Both the position numbers and the translations under genes were made by a program. This document shows positions 53,745-63,667 of a stretch of DNA of 64,000 bases, piece after piece (positions within the stretch are counted from its first letter, which is position 1; every line of letters begins with the position of its first letter). A model generated the notes under the pieces. That model was given only the letters and a program-made list of their open reading frames with translations. It had not been told where the DNA came from and made no database searches. Source of the stretch: UWMA-0277 sp965183885 (GTDB taxonomy: Bacteria > Bacteroidota > Bacteroidia > Flavobacteriales > BACL11). The DNA lies in NCBI GenBank assembly GCA_965183885.1, contig OZ238992.1, positions 806,001 through 870,000 on the forward strand, read 5' to 3'.

Positions 53745-54454
53745 TGAGATACAAAAGCAGGGCAATAGCACTTAGCTATATTAAGCATGGTGAAACCTCA
53801 ATAATTTCAAAATTACTTACAGAAGAGAAAGGACTACAAAGCTTTATTATAAAAGGAGTAAGGTCAAAAAAATCTAAAAAGAAACTTGGCTTTTTTCAAC
53901 CCTTACAATTCTCAGAGATAAATGCAACTCACCTCCCTAAAAAAGGATTACAATATCTCAATGAAATTTCTCCTGTTCAAGCAGAAGATCTCTCAAACAC
54001 AAACATTAAAAAAAGTCTTTTATTCTTATTTATAGCTGAGGTAATCTCAAAAATAGCACAGGAAGATGAAGTTGATAAACAATTATTTAGTTTTATTTGG
54101 AACCTAAAGATTGAATTGAGTAATACTGAACTAATAGACCCTAATTTCCCCTTAATCTTTCTTTTAAAACTATCTGATTTTTTAGGTTTTATGCCTTCAC
54201 AAGAAAATATTGATGCTAATTACTTTAATCTTGAATCAGGAAAATTTACAAATAAAATTAACCATAATAGCCTCCTCTTTATCAATCAAGAGGACACAAG
54301 CCACTTTAAAAGCTTGCTAAACAATGTTGAAATATCAATACCCTACCCCAATAGAAATAAATTACTCTTACACCTTATAAAATATTATAAATTGCAACAC
54401 CACGAACTTAAAAATATGACCTCTCACATAATTATTGAATCTTTAAGATCATGA
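53744..54454 (+). CDS. recO: DNA repair protein RecO
   Basis: A 236-residue recombination mediator of the RecFOR pathway. It starts with an OB-fold domain (RAIALSYIKHGETSIISKLLTEEKG), followed by a helical domain. The family zinc-finger cysteines are absent, as I recall for Bacteroidota RecO. It overlaps porZ by 1 bp and the TonB-dependent receptor by 4 bp. Confidence 0.9.
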   Translation: MRYKSRAIALSYIKHGETSIISKLLTEEKGLQSFIIKGVRSKKSKKKLGFFQPLQFSEINATHLPKKGLQYLNEISPVQAEDLSNTNIKKSLLFLFIAEVISKIAQEDEVDKQLFSFIWNLKIELSNTELIDPNFPLIFLLKLSDFLGFMPSQENIDANYFNLESGKFTNKINHNSLLFINQEDTSHFKSLLNNVEISIPYPNRNKLLLHLIKYYKLQHHELKNMTSHIIIESLRS

Positions 54455-56766
54455 GATATTTTATTATTCTTTTCACCCTTATTAGTATCGTTTCAAATGG
54501 GCAAGAAGTAACACTAATAAGCACTTTAACAAATACACCTATTGATGGAGTAAGCATCTTTGGAAAATCAAATAAGATAGGTATCATAAGTAATAAAAAA
54601 GGAATTGTAAACCTGAATAAATATAAGGCTACCGATACTTTAATAATACAACATATAGCATACAATACCTTAATACTTACAAAAAAAGAGGTTATTAATA
54701 AAACTATTTATTTAGATCTTAAAAGCCATACGCTTAATAACATTACGATAAGAGAAAACAAAGAACTCCTATTTGATGAAGAACAAATATTAACTAGCGC
54801 CAATACATTAAAAATAATGGAAACCCAGGCTGCTCAAACATCGGAAGTCCTTACTCAAACAATGGGGCTAAGCATCCAAAATAGTCAAAATGGAGGAGGT
54901 AGCCCAAATCTAAGAGGAATGGAAGCAAATAGATTGCTTTTGGTTATAGATGGAATTCCTATTAATAATACCATCTCAAGAGGCGGACACCTACAAAATA
55001 GCGCCACTATTAATCCTTTGTATTTGGAAAGCATTAAAGCTTCATTTGGTCCTGCATCAGTGGCTTATGGAAGCGGGGCAATGGGAGGTGCATTACTATT
55101 CAACACCAGATCACCAAAAGATACTAACAGTAATCAATTTATCCAGCAGTTTGAAAGCTCATCTAAAGCTGTTTTTACAAGCCTAATTAGTAATTATAAG
55201 ATTAAGAATGGCTCTTTTCTTAGTGGTTTCTCTATTAAATCATTTGGTAACTTAAAGATGGGTAATAATAGGATGCATGGGCATAATGATTGGGGTAATG
55301 AGCCTACAATAGTTGAAAACAACATTCAACTGGAAACAGGTTATCAACAGGCGGACTTCTTTCATAAGTCACTTTTTAAACTCAGCAACAATAGTTTTTT
55401 ACTACTTAATACGCAATACGCAACTTCATCTAACATTAACCGATTTGACAAACTAAATGACATAAAAAACGGAGAAAGAAAATACAAAGAGTGGTATTAC
55501 GGACCACAGAATAAATTTCTTCAAAGTATTCGTCTAAAAAACTATACTTCTCATTTCTTTAGTGATGAATCAGTCCTAACTCTTGCCTATCAAAACATTA
55601 AAGAATCTCGCCATAAACAAAAAGCAAATGAAGAGCTATTAAATAACAGATCAGAACTCCTAAATATAGCCGATCTTAAACTAGATTTTCTTAAATCATT
55701 ATATGCTACAAAATTAAATTATGGTATTGATTTAAGGCTTCAAAACTTAGAGTCAACAGCTAACCTAAGCAATACCACTACGCTTTATCATAACACTACC
55801 CGATACCCTAACGATGGTACTAAAACCTTAAATTTTGCAGTTTATTATCAAGCTTATTTCCCTTTTAAAAAACATTTTAAAATTAAAGTAGGAAGTAGAT
55901 ATAATAGAAATCAGTTAGCAGCAAACTTTGAAGACAACTCAACAATACAGCTACCATATTCTACAATTTCAACTTCCAATCAATCTCTTTCTAACTCCTT
56001 GCAAGTACTATATACAAGAAACAAAATTTCTTTTAATGCAATTATTTCAAACGGATTTAGAAATCCAAATACTGATGATATTGGAAAAATATTTTCAAAA
56101 GATGATGCCTCTGTAATACTTCCGAATGAATTATTAAAACCTGAAAGGTCTACTAACTTTGAAGCTGGAACTAAAATAAATTTTACAAATGGAAGCCAAA
56201 TTCAATTCCAAATATTCCAAACTCATTTGTTAGATGCTATAGAAAAAGCTGAAGCTACACTTAATGGAAAGGATTCTATTATGTATGATGGAAAACTTAT
56301 GAGAGTAATGATGAATACCAATATTAAGGAAGCCACATTAAACGGATTTAATATCTCCTACTTTATTAAGTTTAATCAAAAAATTTCCAACACTACACTT
56401 CTTAATTCTGTAATAGGAGAAACTAATAACAACACCCCTTTAGCACACATTCCTCCTACAAGCATTAATACTAGCTTAAATTATAAGGTAAGGAAGCATC
56501 ATAAAATATCTCTTAGTATAAACTATAATGCAGCTAAAAAGACTAAAGATTATGACTTAAATGATGTTGATAATCTTGATGAAGCTACAAACGAAGGAAA
56601 TCCATCTTGGTACACTATAAATGTAAAATATAGTGGCAAAATTGACAAGAACATTTACCTAATATTTGGCATTCAAAATATTTTAGACACCCACTATAAA
56701 ACATTTGGCTCTGGCATTAGTGCTAGTGGTCGAAATATTACATTATCTTTACACACAAATTTTTAA
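54451..56766 (+). CDS. TonB-dependent receptor
   Basis: This 771-residue outer-membrane receptor has a signal peptide, a carboxypeptidase-D-like beta domain (about 20-90), a plug (about 105-220, with GGGSPNLRGMEANRLLLVIDG and GSGAMGGALLF) and a 22-strand barrel ending in ISASGRNITLSLHTNF, with a terminal aromatic residue. The substrate is unknown; Fe-siderophore or metal uptake is possible. It overlaps recO by 4 bp and precedes the T9SS cargo gene by 2 bp. Confidence 0.92.
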   Translation: MRYFIILFTLISIVSNGQEVTLISTLTNTPIDGVSIFGKSNKIGIISNKKGIVNLNKYKATDTLIIQHIAYNTLILTKKEVINKTIYLDLKSHTLNNITIRENKELLFDEEQILTSANTLKIMETQAAQTSEVLTQTMGLSIQNSQNGGGSPNLRGMEANRLLLVIDGIPINNTISRGGHLQNSATINPLYLESIKASFGPASVAYGSGAMGGALLFNTRSPKDTNSNQFIQQFESSSKAVFTSLISNYKIKNGSFLSGFSIKSFGNLKMGNNRMHGHNDWGNEPTIVENNIQLETGYQQADFFHKSLFKLSNNSFLLLNTQYATSSNINRFDKLNDIKNGERKYKEWYYGPQNKFLQSIRLKNYTSHFFSDESVLTLAYQNIKESRHKQKANEELLNNRSELLNIADLKLDFLKSLYATKLNYGIDLRLQNLESTANLSNTTTLYHNTTRYPNDGTKTLNFAVYYQAYFPFKKHFKIKVGSRYNRNQLAANFEDNSTIQLPYSTISTSNQSLSNSLQVLYTRNKISFNAIISNGFRNPNTDDIGKIFSKDDASVILPNELLKPERSTNFEAGTKINFTNGSQIQFQIFQTHLLDAIEKAEATLNGKDSIMYDGKLMRVMMNTNIKEATLNGFNISYFIKFNQKISNTTLLNSVIGETNNNTPLAHIPPTSINTSLNYKVRKHHKISLSINYNAAKKTKDYDLNDVDNLDEATNEGNPSWYTINVKYSGKIDKNIYLIFGIQNILDTHYKTFGSGISASGRNITLSLHTNF

Positions 56767-56768
56767 TC

Positions 56769-59312
56769 ATGAATAAATCAATAATTACACTCTTACTTTT
56801 AGGCCTTACATTAACAACTTCAGCTCAAATTTGGGAAGACCAATTAAGAGAAACAAACCCTAATCCAAGTATAAAAGAAAAAAATGATGCTTTTGAAAAA
56901 TACCGTTCAGAGCATGCTTATACAAAAGGAAACGGGTTTAAACCTTATGCAAGGGAAATGGATTTTAGTAATGAAAGAAGTACAGAAGACAGTCCTTTTC
57001 AACCAAATGCTTTATTTATAGAATGGAAAAAAGAACAAGAAAAGTATGAAAATACAAAAACTACTTCTGCATCTAACTGGATAGCTAAAGGGCCTATTAA
57101 TACTCCTATTATTCTTTCAAATGGTAAAAAAAGAGGGAATGGTAGAGTAAATTGCATTGCCTTTGACCCTATTGATGCTAATATTATTTGGATTGGATCA
57201 CCTTCAGGAGGATTATGGAAATCTATTGATGGAGGAAGTAACTGGACTACAGCTACTGATAACCTTCCTGTTATTGGGGTTTCATCAATTGCTATTGATC
57301 CAACAAACTCACAAAATATGCTTATTGTTACTGGTGATGCCAATGCTGACGATACCTATAGTATTGGTATTCTTAAATCAACTGATGGAGGAGTAAATTG
57401 GAATACTACAAGTCTAAGCTATACTGTAAATCAGGAAAAAACAATAAATAAGGTAATTATTAATCCAAACTATCCTGATAGTGCATATGCTGCTACCAAC
57501 TCTAATATTATGATTAGTACAGATGGTGGAGCAAACTGGAGTACTACTGGTAGCATTGGAAGATGGAGAGATATTGAGTTTAAACCAGGTACCCCGTCTA
57601 CAGTTTATGCTGCCAAGCAAACAAGTGGAGGGTCTAATGTTTACAGAACAACTGATGGTGGAGCAAACTGGTCACTTATAAACAATGGAGTAGCTACAGG
57701 AGGAAAATACAGACCTTTAATTGCTGTAACGCCTGCAAATCCTGATGTAATATATGCTCTTTATTCTTCATCAAACTATGGTTTCCACGGGCTTTATAAG
57801 TCTTCAAACTCTGGCGATACTTGGGCACTACAATCAAATACTCCTAATATACTTGGTAGAGAAACTAGTGGGAATGGTGTAGGCGGACAATCATGGTACG
57901 ATCTAAGCCTTGGGCTTTCTACAAATGATGAAAACCATATTTATGTTGGTGGAATTAATATTTGGGAATCAACTAATGGAGGTCAAAATTGGAACATCAA
58001 TGCGAGTAGTGGTAATGGAACTAATTATACTTATATGCATGTTGATCAGCATGCTTTTGAATTTAATCCATTAAACCATATTGCTTACGCAGGAAACGAC
58101 GGAGGATTCTATAAATACATGGATAATCTAAATAAATGGGTAGATATCAGTGATGGGTTAGAAATTTCACAATTCTACCGATTAGGAGTCTCACAATCAA
58201 ATCCTAATAGAGTAGTGGCAGGCGCACAAGATAATGGAACTGAAATGCTAACAAATAGTACTTGGGATGCAATAATGGGTGGAGATGGAATGGAGTGCAT
58301 GATTGATCATTATGATGAAGATGTAATATTTGCAGAATATCAATATGGAGGAATGAGAAGGTCCTTTAACGGAGGGGCAAACTGGGACTACATTAAACCT
58401 GTAAGCTATGATGGTGCCTGGGTAACTCCTTTTAAGATGCACGCTACTAATAATTACCTTATTGTTGCAGGTTATGATGAGGTGTACAGGTCCTTAAACG
58501 GAGGAGATACTTGGGATTCAATCTCATATAATGTAAGTAATGGTCAATCATTAAGAACTATAGCCTTAGCCCCCTCAGATGAAGACTATATTTATGCAGC
58601 AACTTATTCTAAACTAAAAGTAACAAAAGATGGAGGTGCTACATGGACTAATATTAAATCTGGGTTACCTAACATAAATATTACAGATGTAACTGTTTCA
58701 TCAATTAATCCTGATAGGGTTTGGGTAACATTATCAGGGTATACTGCTGCTCACAAGGTATATGAATCAATTGATGGCGGAAGTAACTGGACTAATATTA
58801 CAGGAAACAACCTTCCAAACTTACCTGTAAACTGTATTATATATCAAGATGAAGCAAATGAAGATTTATATATTGGAACAGATATTGGGGTCTACCATAA
58901 AGATAAAAATATGACAAGCTGGATGCCTTACATGAATGGCTTACCAAATGTAATTGTAAAAGAACTTGAAATACAGTACGGTGAAGGAACTCTAAGTGCT
59001 GCTACTTACGGAAGAGGAGTTTGGGAAACTACCATTAACATGATACCAGCAGCTACAAATACGTCATTAATAAAGCACTTTAATATTTATCCTAACCCAG
59101 CAAAAGATAGAATAACGATAAATACTAATCATTCAGTAAACAATAACTTAGGACTTACAGTATATAGTATTACTGGACAAACAGTAATTAGCGCTCAAAT
59201 AAGTAGTTCAAATAGCAATATTGACATATCAAACCTATCTAAAGGTTGTTATATTGTTGAGTTAGATTCAGAAAATGGGTTTACAGCTAGAGAAAAACTA
59301 ATTATAGAATAG
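56769..59312 (+). CDS. Large T9SS cargo protein with Asp-box (BNR) repeats
   Basis: This 847-residue protein has a signal peptide (ending TTSAQ, 19), about ten Asp-box repeats of the SxDGGxxW type (such as SIDGGSNWTT, STDGGVNWNT, TTDGGANWSL and TKDGGATWTN) and a C-terminal T9SS type A sorting domain (IYPNPAKDRITI...VYSITGQTV). Asp-box propellers occur in sialidases and sortilin-like proteins; no glycosidase catalytic residues are evident. The repeat DNA is also internally repetitive. Its 3' end overlaps the convergent DUF4837 gene by 11 bp. Confidence 0.88.
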   Translation: MNKSIITLLLLGLTLTTSAQIWEDQLRETNPNPSIKEKNDAFEKYRSEHAYTKGNGFKPYAREMDFSNERSTEDSPFQPNALFIEWKKEQEKYENTKTTSASNWIAKGPINTPIILSNGKKRGNGRVNCIAFDPIDANIIWIGSPSGGLWKSIDGGSNWTTATDNLPVIGVSSIAIDPTNSQNMLIVTGDANADDTYSIGILKSTDGGVNWNTTSLSYTVNQEKTINKVIINPNYPDSAYAATNSNIMISTDGGANWSTTGSIGRWRDIEFKPGTPSTVYAAKQTSGGSNVYRTTDGGANWSLINNGVATGGKYRPLIAVTPANPDVIYALYSSSNYGFHGLYKSSNSGDTWALQSNTPNILGRETSGNGVGGQSWYDLSLGLSTNDENHIYVGGINIWESTNGGQNWNINASSGNGTNYTYMHVDQHAFEFNPLNHIAYAGNDGGFYKYMDNLNKWVDISDGLEISQFYRLGVSQSNPNRVVAGAQDNGTEMLTNSTWDAIMGGDGMECMIDHYDEDVIFAEYQYGGMRRSFNGGANWDYIKPVSYDGAWVTPFKMHATNNYLIVAGYDEVYRSLNGGDTWDSISYNVSNGQSLRTIALAPSDEDYIYAATYSKLKVTKDGGATWTNIKSGLPNINITDVTVSSINPDRVWVTLSGYTAAHKVYESIDGGSNWTNITGNNLPNLPVNCIIYQDEANEDLYIGTDIGVYHKDKNMTSWMPYMNGLPNVIVKELEIQYGEGTLSAATYGRGVWETTINMIPAATNTSLIKHFNIYPNPAKDRITINTNHSVNNNLGLTVYSITGQTVISAQISSSNSNIDISNLSKGCYIVELDSENGFTAREKLIIE

Positions 59313-60195
59313 CCTCTAGTCTTTTTACATAATTTCTTTTTCTGGTTTGGGGTGCAAAAACTAAACCAGCAGCTACAACTACTTTATTTTCAATAAAATA
59401 GGTTTTTATAAGGAAAGGACCTCCCATAAATCCATTTTTTAATTTCCACAAGCCCCTATAAGTATCATTACTATAATAAGGAGGATAATCTGTCTCAATT
59501 TGTACAAACTGATTATCTTTCCCTCCAAGTAAGTATTTATTAAATACACTATCTGTTTGTTGTAATACCTCTTGTTGTAATGATGTTGACTTTGGAATAA
59601 ATGAGAAAATTAATAGTTGCTTTATATCCTCTTGTTTCTGTGGATTAAAAGTTGCCCAAAAAAGTGTCGTAGTATCTTTAATTGTAGTGTATTCTGAGGG
59701 AATTACTACATCAATATCAAAGTTTTTATTAATGCTTTGTTCAGCTATTTTTTTTGAAGCAAGAGATAAGCTCTTTTTAATATTATTTAGCTCTTTCTTT
59801 TCAAAGATAGATTTTAAGCGTAAAAACTCCTGCCTTAACTTTTCTTTATGCTCCCAATTTAACTGAACAACCAATTGCCCAGAAGCCCATTTATCCTGCT
59901 GACTACCCTGTGTTGATCCTTCAGAAATTAAAACAATGTTTTTATGTGTTTTTAATATTGATTTAAACTCAGAGTTATTTACCTGCACCACTCTAAAACT
60001 TGCCTCATTGGCGTTTAAACCCTCAATAGGAGCTCCAAAGGTTTCACTTGCTGTTTCCTTAACCCCAACCTCCCACAACACATCATTTACAATGAATAGA
60101 ATTTCTGAATCAGCACCTGTTGATCCTGGTAGTGTTTGCTCCCCTTCTGTGCAAGAGGCTAAAATCAATAAGCTTAAAAAAAATAGATTTTTCAT
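59302..60195 (-). CDS. DUF4837 family lipoprotein
   Basis: A 297-residue lipoprotein (lipobox ILASC, C15). The mature domain contains ILFIVNDVLWEVGV near the start and YYSNDTYRGLWKLKNGFMGGPF with FLIKTYFIENKVVVAAGLVFAP near the end, features of the Bacteroidota DUF4837 family, whose function is unknown. The adjacent upstream gene encodes a lytic transglycosylase with a 1-bp overlap, so a role in cell-wall maintenance is plausible. Confidence 0.85.
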   Translation of the reverse strand: MKNLFFLSLLILASCTEGEQTLPGSTGADSEILFIVNDVLWEVGVKETASETFGAPIEGLNANEASFRVVQVNNSEFKSILKTHKNIVLISEGSTQGSQQDKWASGQLVVQLNWEHKEKLRQEFLRLKSIFEKKELNNIKKSLSLASKKIAEQSINKNFDIDVVIPSEYTTIKDTTTLFWATFNPQKQEDIKQLLIFSFIPKSTSLQQEVLQQTDSVFNKYLLGGKDNQFVQIETDYPPYYSNDTYRGLWKLKNGFMGGPFLIKTYFIENKVVVAAGLVFAPQTRKRNYVKRLEAIL

Positions 60196-61553
60196 TATGT
60201 AGTAGGTAAAATAATTTTTGTTCCAGGTTTTAGGTTGTCACTCTCTAAATTATTTAATGATTTTATCTTCCAAACACTTAAACCATTACTCTTTGCAATT
60301 CCCCAAAGTGTGTCTCCCTTTTGTACTATATATTCGTTCTTTTGTAACTTGACCTTTTTTGTAGCTGCTCTTTTATCCTTACTAACATAAATAACTAGCT
60401 TATCTCCAATAGCCAATTTTGCTGATTTTAACTTATTCCATTCTTTTATTTCAAAAACAGCAACATTATGTTGAGTTGCAATTCTTCCTAAATAATCACC
60501 TTTATTAACTCTATAAATAATACGCTCCTCATCAATCAGAATGTCCTTACTTGCTACAGCATCAATAAAATTATAATTGGTCTCTTCATTAATTAAAAAA
60601 TCATGAACTGATGATTTAGGCAATACCAATACTGCTCCTTCTGGATAAACCTCTTTCTTGTAAGAGGGATTAAGGTAATTAATAGTCTCTTTATTTACAC
60701 ATAGTAACTCATTCAATGTTCTTAACTCTATTTGTCTTTTAAGAATAATTGTATCTACATCAGCAAAACTAATTTCAGGAAGATTAGCTTCAATACCGTG
60801 TTCAGTAGCATAATTCATAGCATAATTTACAGCAATAAAAGTAGGAACATAATTCCTAGTCTCTCTTCTAAGGTGAGGATATAGCTCCCAAAAATCATTA
60901 GTCCCAACTGCTACAATCTTTCTTTGCAAATAACCTGGACCACCATTATATGCTGCCAATACCAAATTCCAATCCCCAAAAGTATCATATAGCTTTGTAA
61001 AATATTCACAAGCTGCTTTTGTAGCTTTTAATGGATCTTGCCTATCATCATTATATGAGGTAACTTTTAATCCATAATCCTTACCTGTCATATACATAAA
61101 CTGCCACAAACCACTAGCCCCCGATCTTGACCTTGCCTTAGGATTTAAAGCTGATTCAACAATTGCAAGATACTTAAACTCTAAAGGTAAATCATATTGA
61201 TCTAAGTGTCGCTCAAACATCGGAAAGTAATAAGGAGCCAACCCTTGCATTCTTGAAATAAGAGCCTTATTTCTTCCTAAATAACTATCAATAAATGCTT
61301 GAACTTTATCATTATGAGCTAAATCCATAGGTGATTGCTTATCTAACTGCTGCAATCTCCACACAAAAATATTGTCTTTTTCTATTTTATCTACCTCCTT
61401 CTCTACTATTAGATCAGTATCTAACTGTTCGGAAACAAGAGCAATACTATCAGCAGTATAATCTTCGTTATCTGAGGTAATAACACTTAAACTATCTGTA
61501 TTTGCAAAAGCAAGTAAAGGCGTTAAAAAACTTATAAAAATTAATTTTATCAT
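60195..61553 (-). CDS. Membrane-bound lytic murein transglycosylase with LysM domains (MltD-like)
   Basis: This 452-residue exported enzyme cleaves peptidoglycan glycan strands. The start at 61551-61553 gives a clear signal peptide (MIKLIFISFLTPLLAFA); the ATG 30 bp upstream is less likely. The SLT domain has the catalytic glutamate in AIVESALNPKARSRSGASGLWQF. Two C-terminal LysM modules follow (VNKGDYLGRIATQHNV and VQKGDTLWGIAKSNGL). It is co-transcribed with the DUF4837 lipoprotein gene and divergent from the tetR gene. Confidence 0.92.
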   Translation of the reverse strand: MIKLIFISFLTPLLAFANTDSLSVITSDNEDYTADSIALVSEQLDTDLIVEKEVDKIEKDNIFVWRLQQLDKQSPMDLAHNDKVQAFIDSYLGRNKALISRMQGLAPYYFPMFERHLDQYDLPLEFKYLAIVESALNPKARSRSGASGLWQFMYMTGKDYGLKVTSYNDDRQDPLKATKAACEYFTKLYDTFGDWNLVLAAYNGGPGYLQRKIVAVGTNDFWELYPHLRRETRNYVPTFIAVNYAMNYATEHGIEANLPEISFADVDTIILKRQIELRTLNELLCVNKETINYLNPSYKKEVYPEGAVLVLPKSSVHDFLINEETNYNFIDAVASKDILIDEERIIYRVNKGDYLGRIATQHNVAVFEIKEWNKLKSAKLAIGDKLVIYVSKDKRAATKKVKLQKNEYIVQKGDTLWGIAKSNGLSVWKIKSLNNLESDNLKPGTKIILPTT

Positions 61554-61684
61554 AACAACAAATTTGAGGATAATATAAAGCAATATACCTAGTTCAACAA
61601 TACAATTATTAACGCAACAATGTTTATATAATTGTAAAAGGAAACATTTTTGCGCATTTTTCGTTTCCAGTAATTAATTACCTG

Positions 61685-61692
61685 TATCTTTG
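61685..61692 (+). promoter_or_regulatory. -7 promoter element of the tetR-tolC-MFP unit
   Basis: TATCTTTG matches TAnnTTTG, 11 nt before the ATG at 61704. Confidence 0.65.
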
Positions 61693-61703
61693 CCGCCACA
61701 ATT

Positions 61704-62309
61704 ATGGAAAAACAAGAACGAATAATACAAGGAGCTTTAAATCTTTTTATGCGAATGGGTGTAAAAGGAGTAAACATGGATTATATCGCTACTCATCTTG
61801 GTATTTCTAAGAAGACTCTTTATCAGCATGTAAATAATAAAGGGGATTTAGTAGAACAAAGTTTTGCATCACAACAGTGCAATGTTAAAAATATGATTGA
61901 GGGAATTTGTCAAAAATATGAGAATGCTATTGATGAATTATTTGAAATAGATGCTGGGGTATGCAAAATAATGAAAAACAGACACCCTGCTCTTATAAAC
62001 AGTCTTAAAACCCATTATCCAAAAGTATGGACACTACTGGATGATTTAAAGAAGAAACATATACTTAAGGTGCTAAAACGAAATTTAGCAACTGGTATAA
62101 AACAAGGAATGTATCGTAAAGAAATTAATATTGATATCATTTCAAAACTAATTATAACAAGAATTGACACCCTTATTGATGACAATGTTTTCCCTTTAAC
62201 AGAATATGATTTTTCAACAATCCTTAGAGAAAATCGTATTTATCATATTAGAGGAATTGCTTCAGAAAAAGGAATAAACTACCTAGAACAAAAATTAAAA
62301 AATGAATAA
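61704..62309 (+). CDS. TetR/AcrR-family transcriptional regulator
   Basis: A 201-residue regulator with an N-terminal helix-turn-helix (GVNMDYIATHLGISKKTLYQHVNNKGDLV, about 19-47) and a helical ligand-binding domain. It is the first gene of an operon with a TolC-like factor and an RND adaptor, overlapping tolC by 8 bp, so it probably represses this efflux operon and itself. The ligand is unknown. Confidence 0.92.
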   Translation: MEKQERIIQGALNLFMRMGVKGVNMDYIATHLGISKKTLYQHVNNKGDLVEQSFASQQCNVKNMIEGICQKYENAIDELFEIDAGVCKIMKNRHPALINSLKTHYPKVWTLLDDLKKKHILKVLKRNLATGIKQGMYRKEINIDIISKLIITRIDTLIDDNVFPLTEYDFSTILRENRIYHIRGIASEKGINYLEQKLKNE

Positions 62310-63624
62310 ACTACTCTTAATCGTATTTGTATTTATTGGGGCGGCAGCTAGTGCTCAACACCAATACTCTCTTAGTGAGGCTCAAGAATATGGTCTTAAA
62401 AACAATACAGCAGTAAAAAATGCCCTACTTGATGTTAAGTATGCAAAAAAGCAAATAAAAGAAACTCGTGCAATAGGGCTTCCTCATTTAAATGCTGAAT
62501 TACAATGGCAAAAATTTATTAATATTCCAACCTCAATAGTTCCTGCTAACGCTTTTAACCCAAGTGCCCCTGCAGATGAAATTATGGAAATGAAAATGGG
62601 AATGGAACAAAATGTAAGTGCTGCAATTACAGCTTCACAACTTATATTTGATGGAAGTTATATTATTGGCCTTAAAGCTGCTTCAACTTTTAAAAAGATG
62701 GCTGAGCACAAGATGAACTTAACCAACCAACAAATAATAGATAGCATCGCTATTGCCTACTACAATGTGCTTATCATTAATGAGAATAAAGAGTTCTTAA
62801 AGCGTACAGTAGAAGTACACCAACAAATATTAGAAGAACTAGAAGCTACACACGAACAAGGGTTTATTGAAGATATAGAAGTAGATAGAATGGCAATTAT
62901 TGTTTCTACTATGCAAATACAATCCGAAGAAGTAAATAGGTTTGCAAGTATTAGCAATATGGTATTAAAGATACTCCTAAACATTCCGTTTAACGAAGAA
63001 TTAATACTTACTGATAGTTTAGATAATTTACTAGCACAAGAAACAAGTTTACAACTTAAAGAAGCTACAATAGAAAACAGGTTTGAATACAAAATGAGCG
63101 AAACACAAACTAAACTTATGAAATTAGATGTGATTCGTTATAAAACAGCATGGATACCAAGTATTGCTGCTTTTGGAACTTATAGCGAAAATGCTATGCG
63201 AAATGAATTTAACTTTACAAATGATGGAAGCTGGTACCCTACAAAAATGATAGGTGTAAAAGCAACAATGCCAATATTTAATGGCTTATCAGGAAGCGCC
63301 TTAACTCAAAAAGCAAAGATAAGACACCTACAATCTTTAAATGATTTAGAGCATACTAAACAAGCTCTTACTCTAGATTATAAATCTTCTGAAAGCGCCT
63401 ATTTAACAGCTCTAAGCACCAAAAAACATCAAGAGAATAATCTAAGACTTTATAAAAAAATATACCTAAAAACATTAGCTAAGTATAAAGAAGGGTTAGT
63501 AGGAAGCTCAGAAGTAGCAACAGGAGGAGCTGAATACTTACAAGCACAAACTGATTATTCAAAAGCAATACAACAATTGCTTATTATAAAAATGAAATAT
63601 AACCGAACTTTAGGATTAAATTAA
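62302..63624 (+). CDS. TolC-family outer membrane factor
   Basis: A 440-residue outer-membrane efflux protein with a signal peptide ending AAASAQ (19). Two related halves of long coiled helices follow, with the usual start HQYSLSEAQEYGLKNNTAVKNA and a repeat near the end (YKKIYLKTLAKYKEGLVGSSEVATGGAEYLQAQ). It probably forms the outer channel for the RND system whose adaptor follows. Confidence 0.93.
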   Translation: MNKLLLIVFVFIGAAASAQHQYSLSEAQEYGLKNNTAVKNALLDVKYAKKQIKETRAIGLPHLNAELQWQKFINIPTSIVPANAFNPSAPADEIMEMKMGMEQNVSAAITASQLIFDGSYIIGLKAASTFKKMAEHKMNLTNQQIIDSIAIAYYNVLIINENKEFLKRTVEVHQQILEELEATHEQGFIEDIEVDRMAIIVSTMQIQSEEVNRFASISNMVLKILLNIPFNEELILTDSLDNLLAQETSLQLKEATIENRFEYKMSETQTKLMKLDVIRYKTAWIPSIAAFGTYSENAMRNEFNFTNDGSWYPTKMIGVKATMPIFNGLSGSALTQKAKIRHLQSLNDLEHTKQALTLDYKSSESAYLTALSTKKHQENNLRLYKKIYLKTLAKYKEGLVGSSEVATGGAEYLQAQTDYSKAIQQLLIIKMKYNRTLGLN

Positions 63625-63667
63625 AATGAACTCAAAATCATTCATCAATACCATTAAACCAACTACT

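Noticed and set aside
57200..58800. Near-identical DNA repeats in the Asp-box gene as a tandem repeat element
   Set aside because: They are explained by the protein's repeated SxDGGxxW motif and are irregularly spaced.
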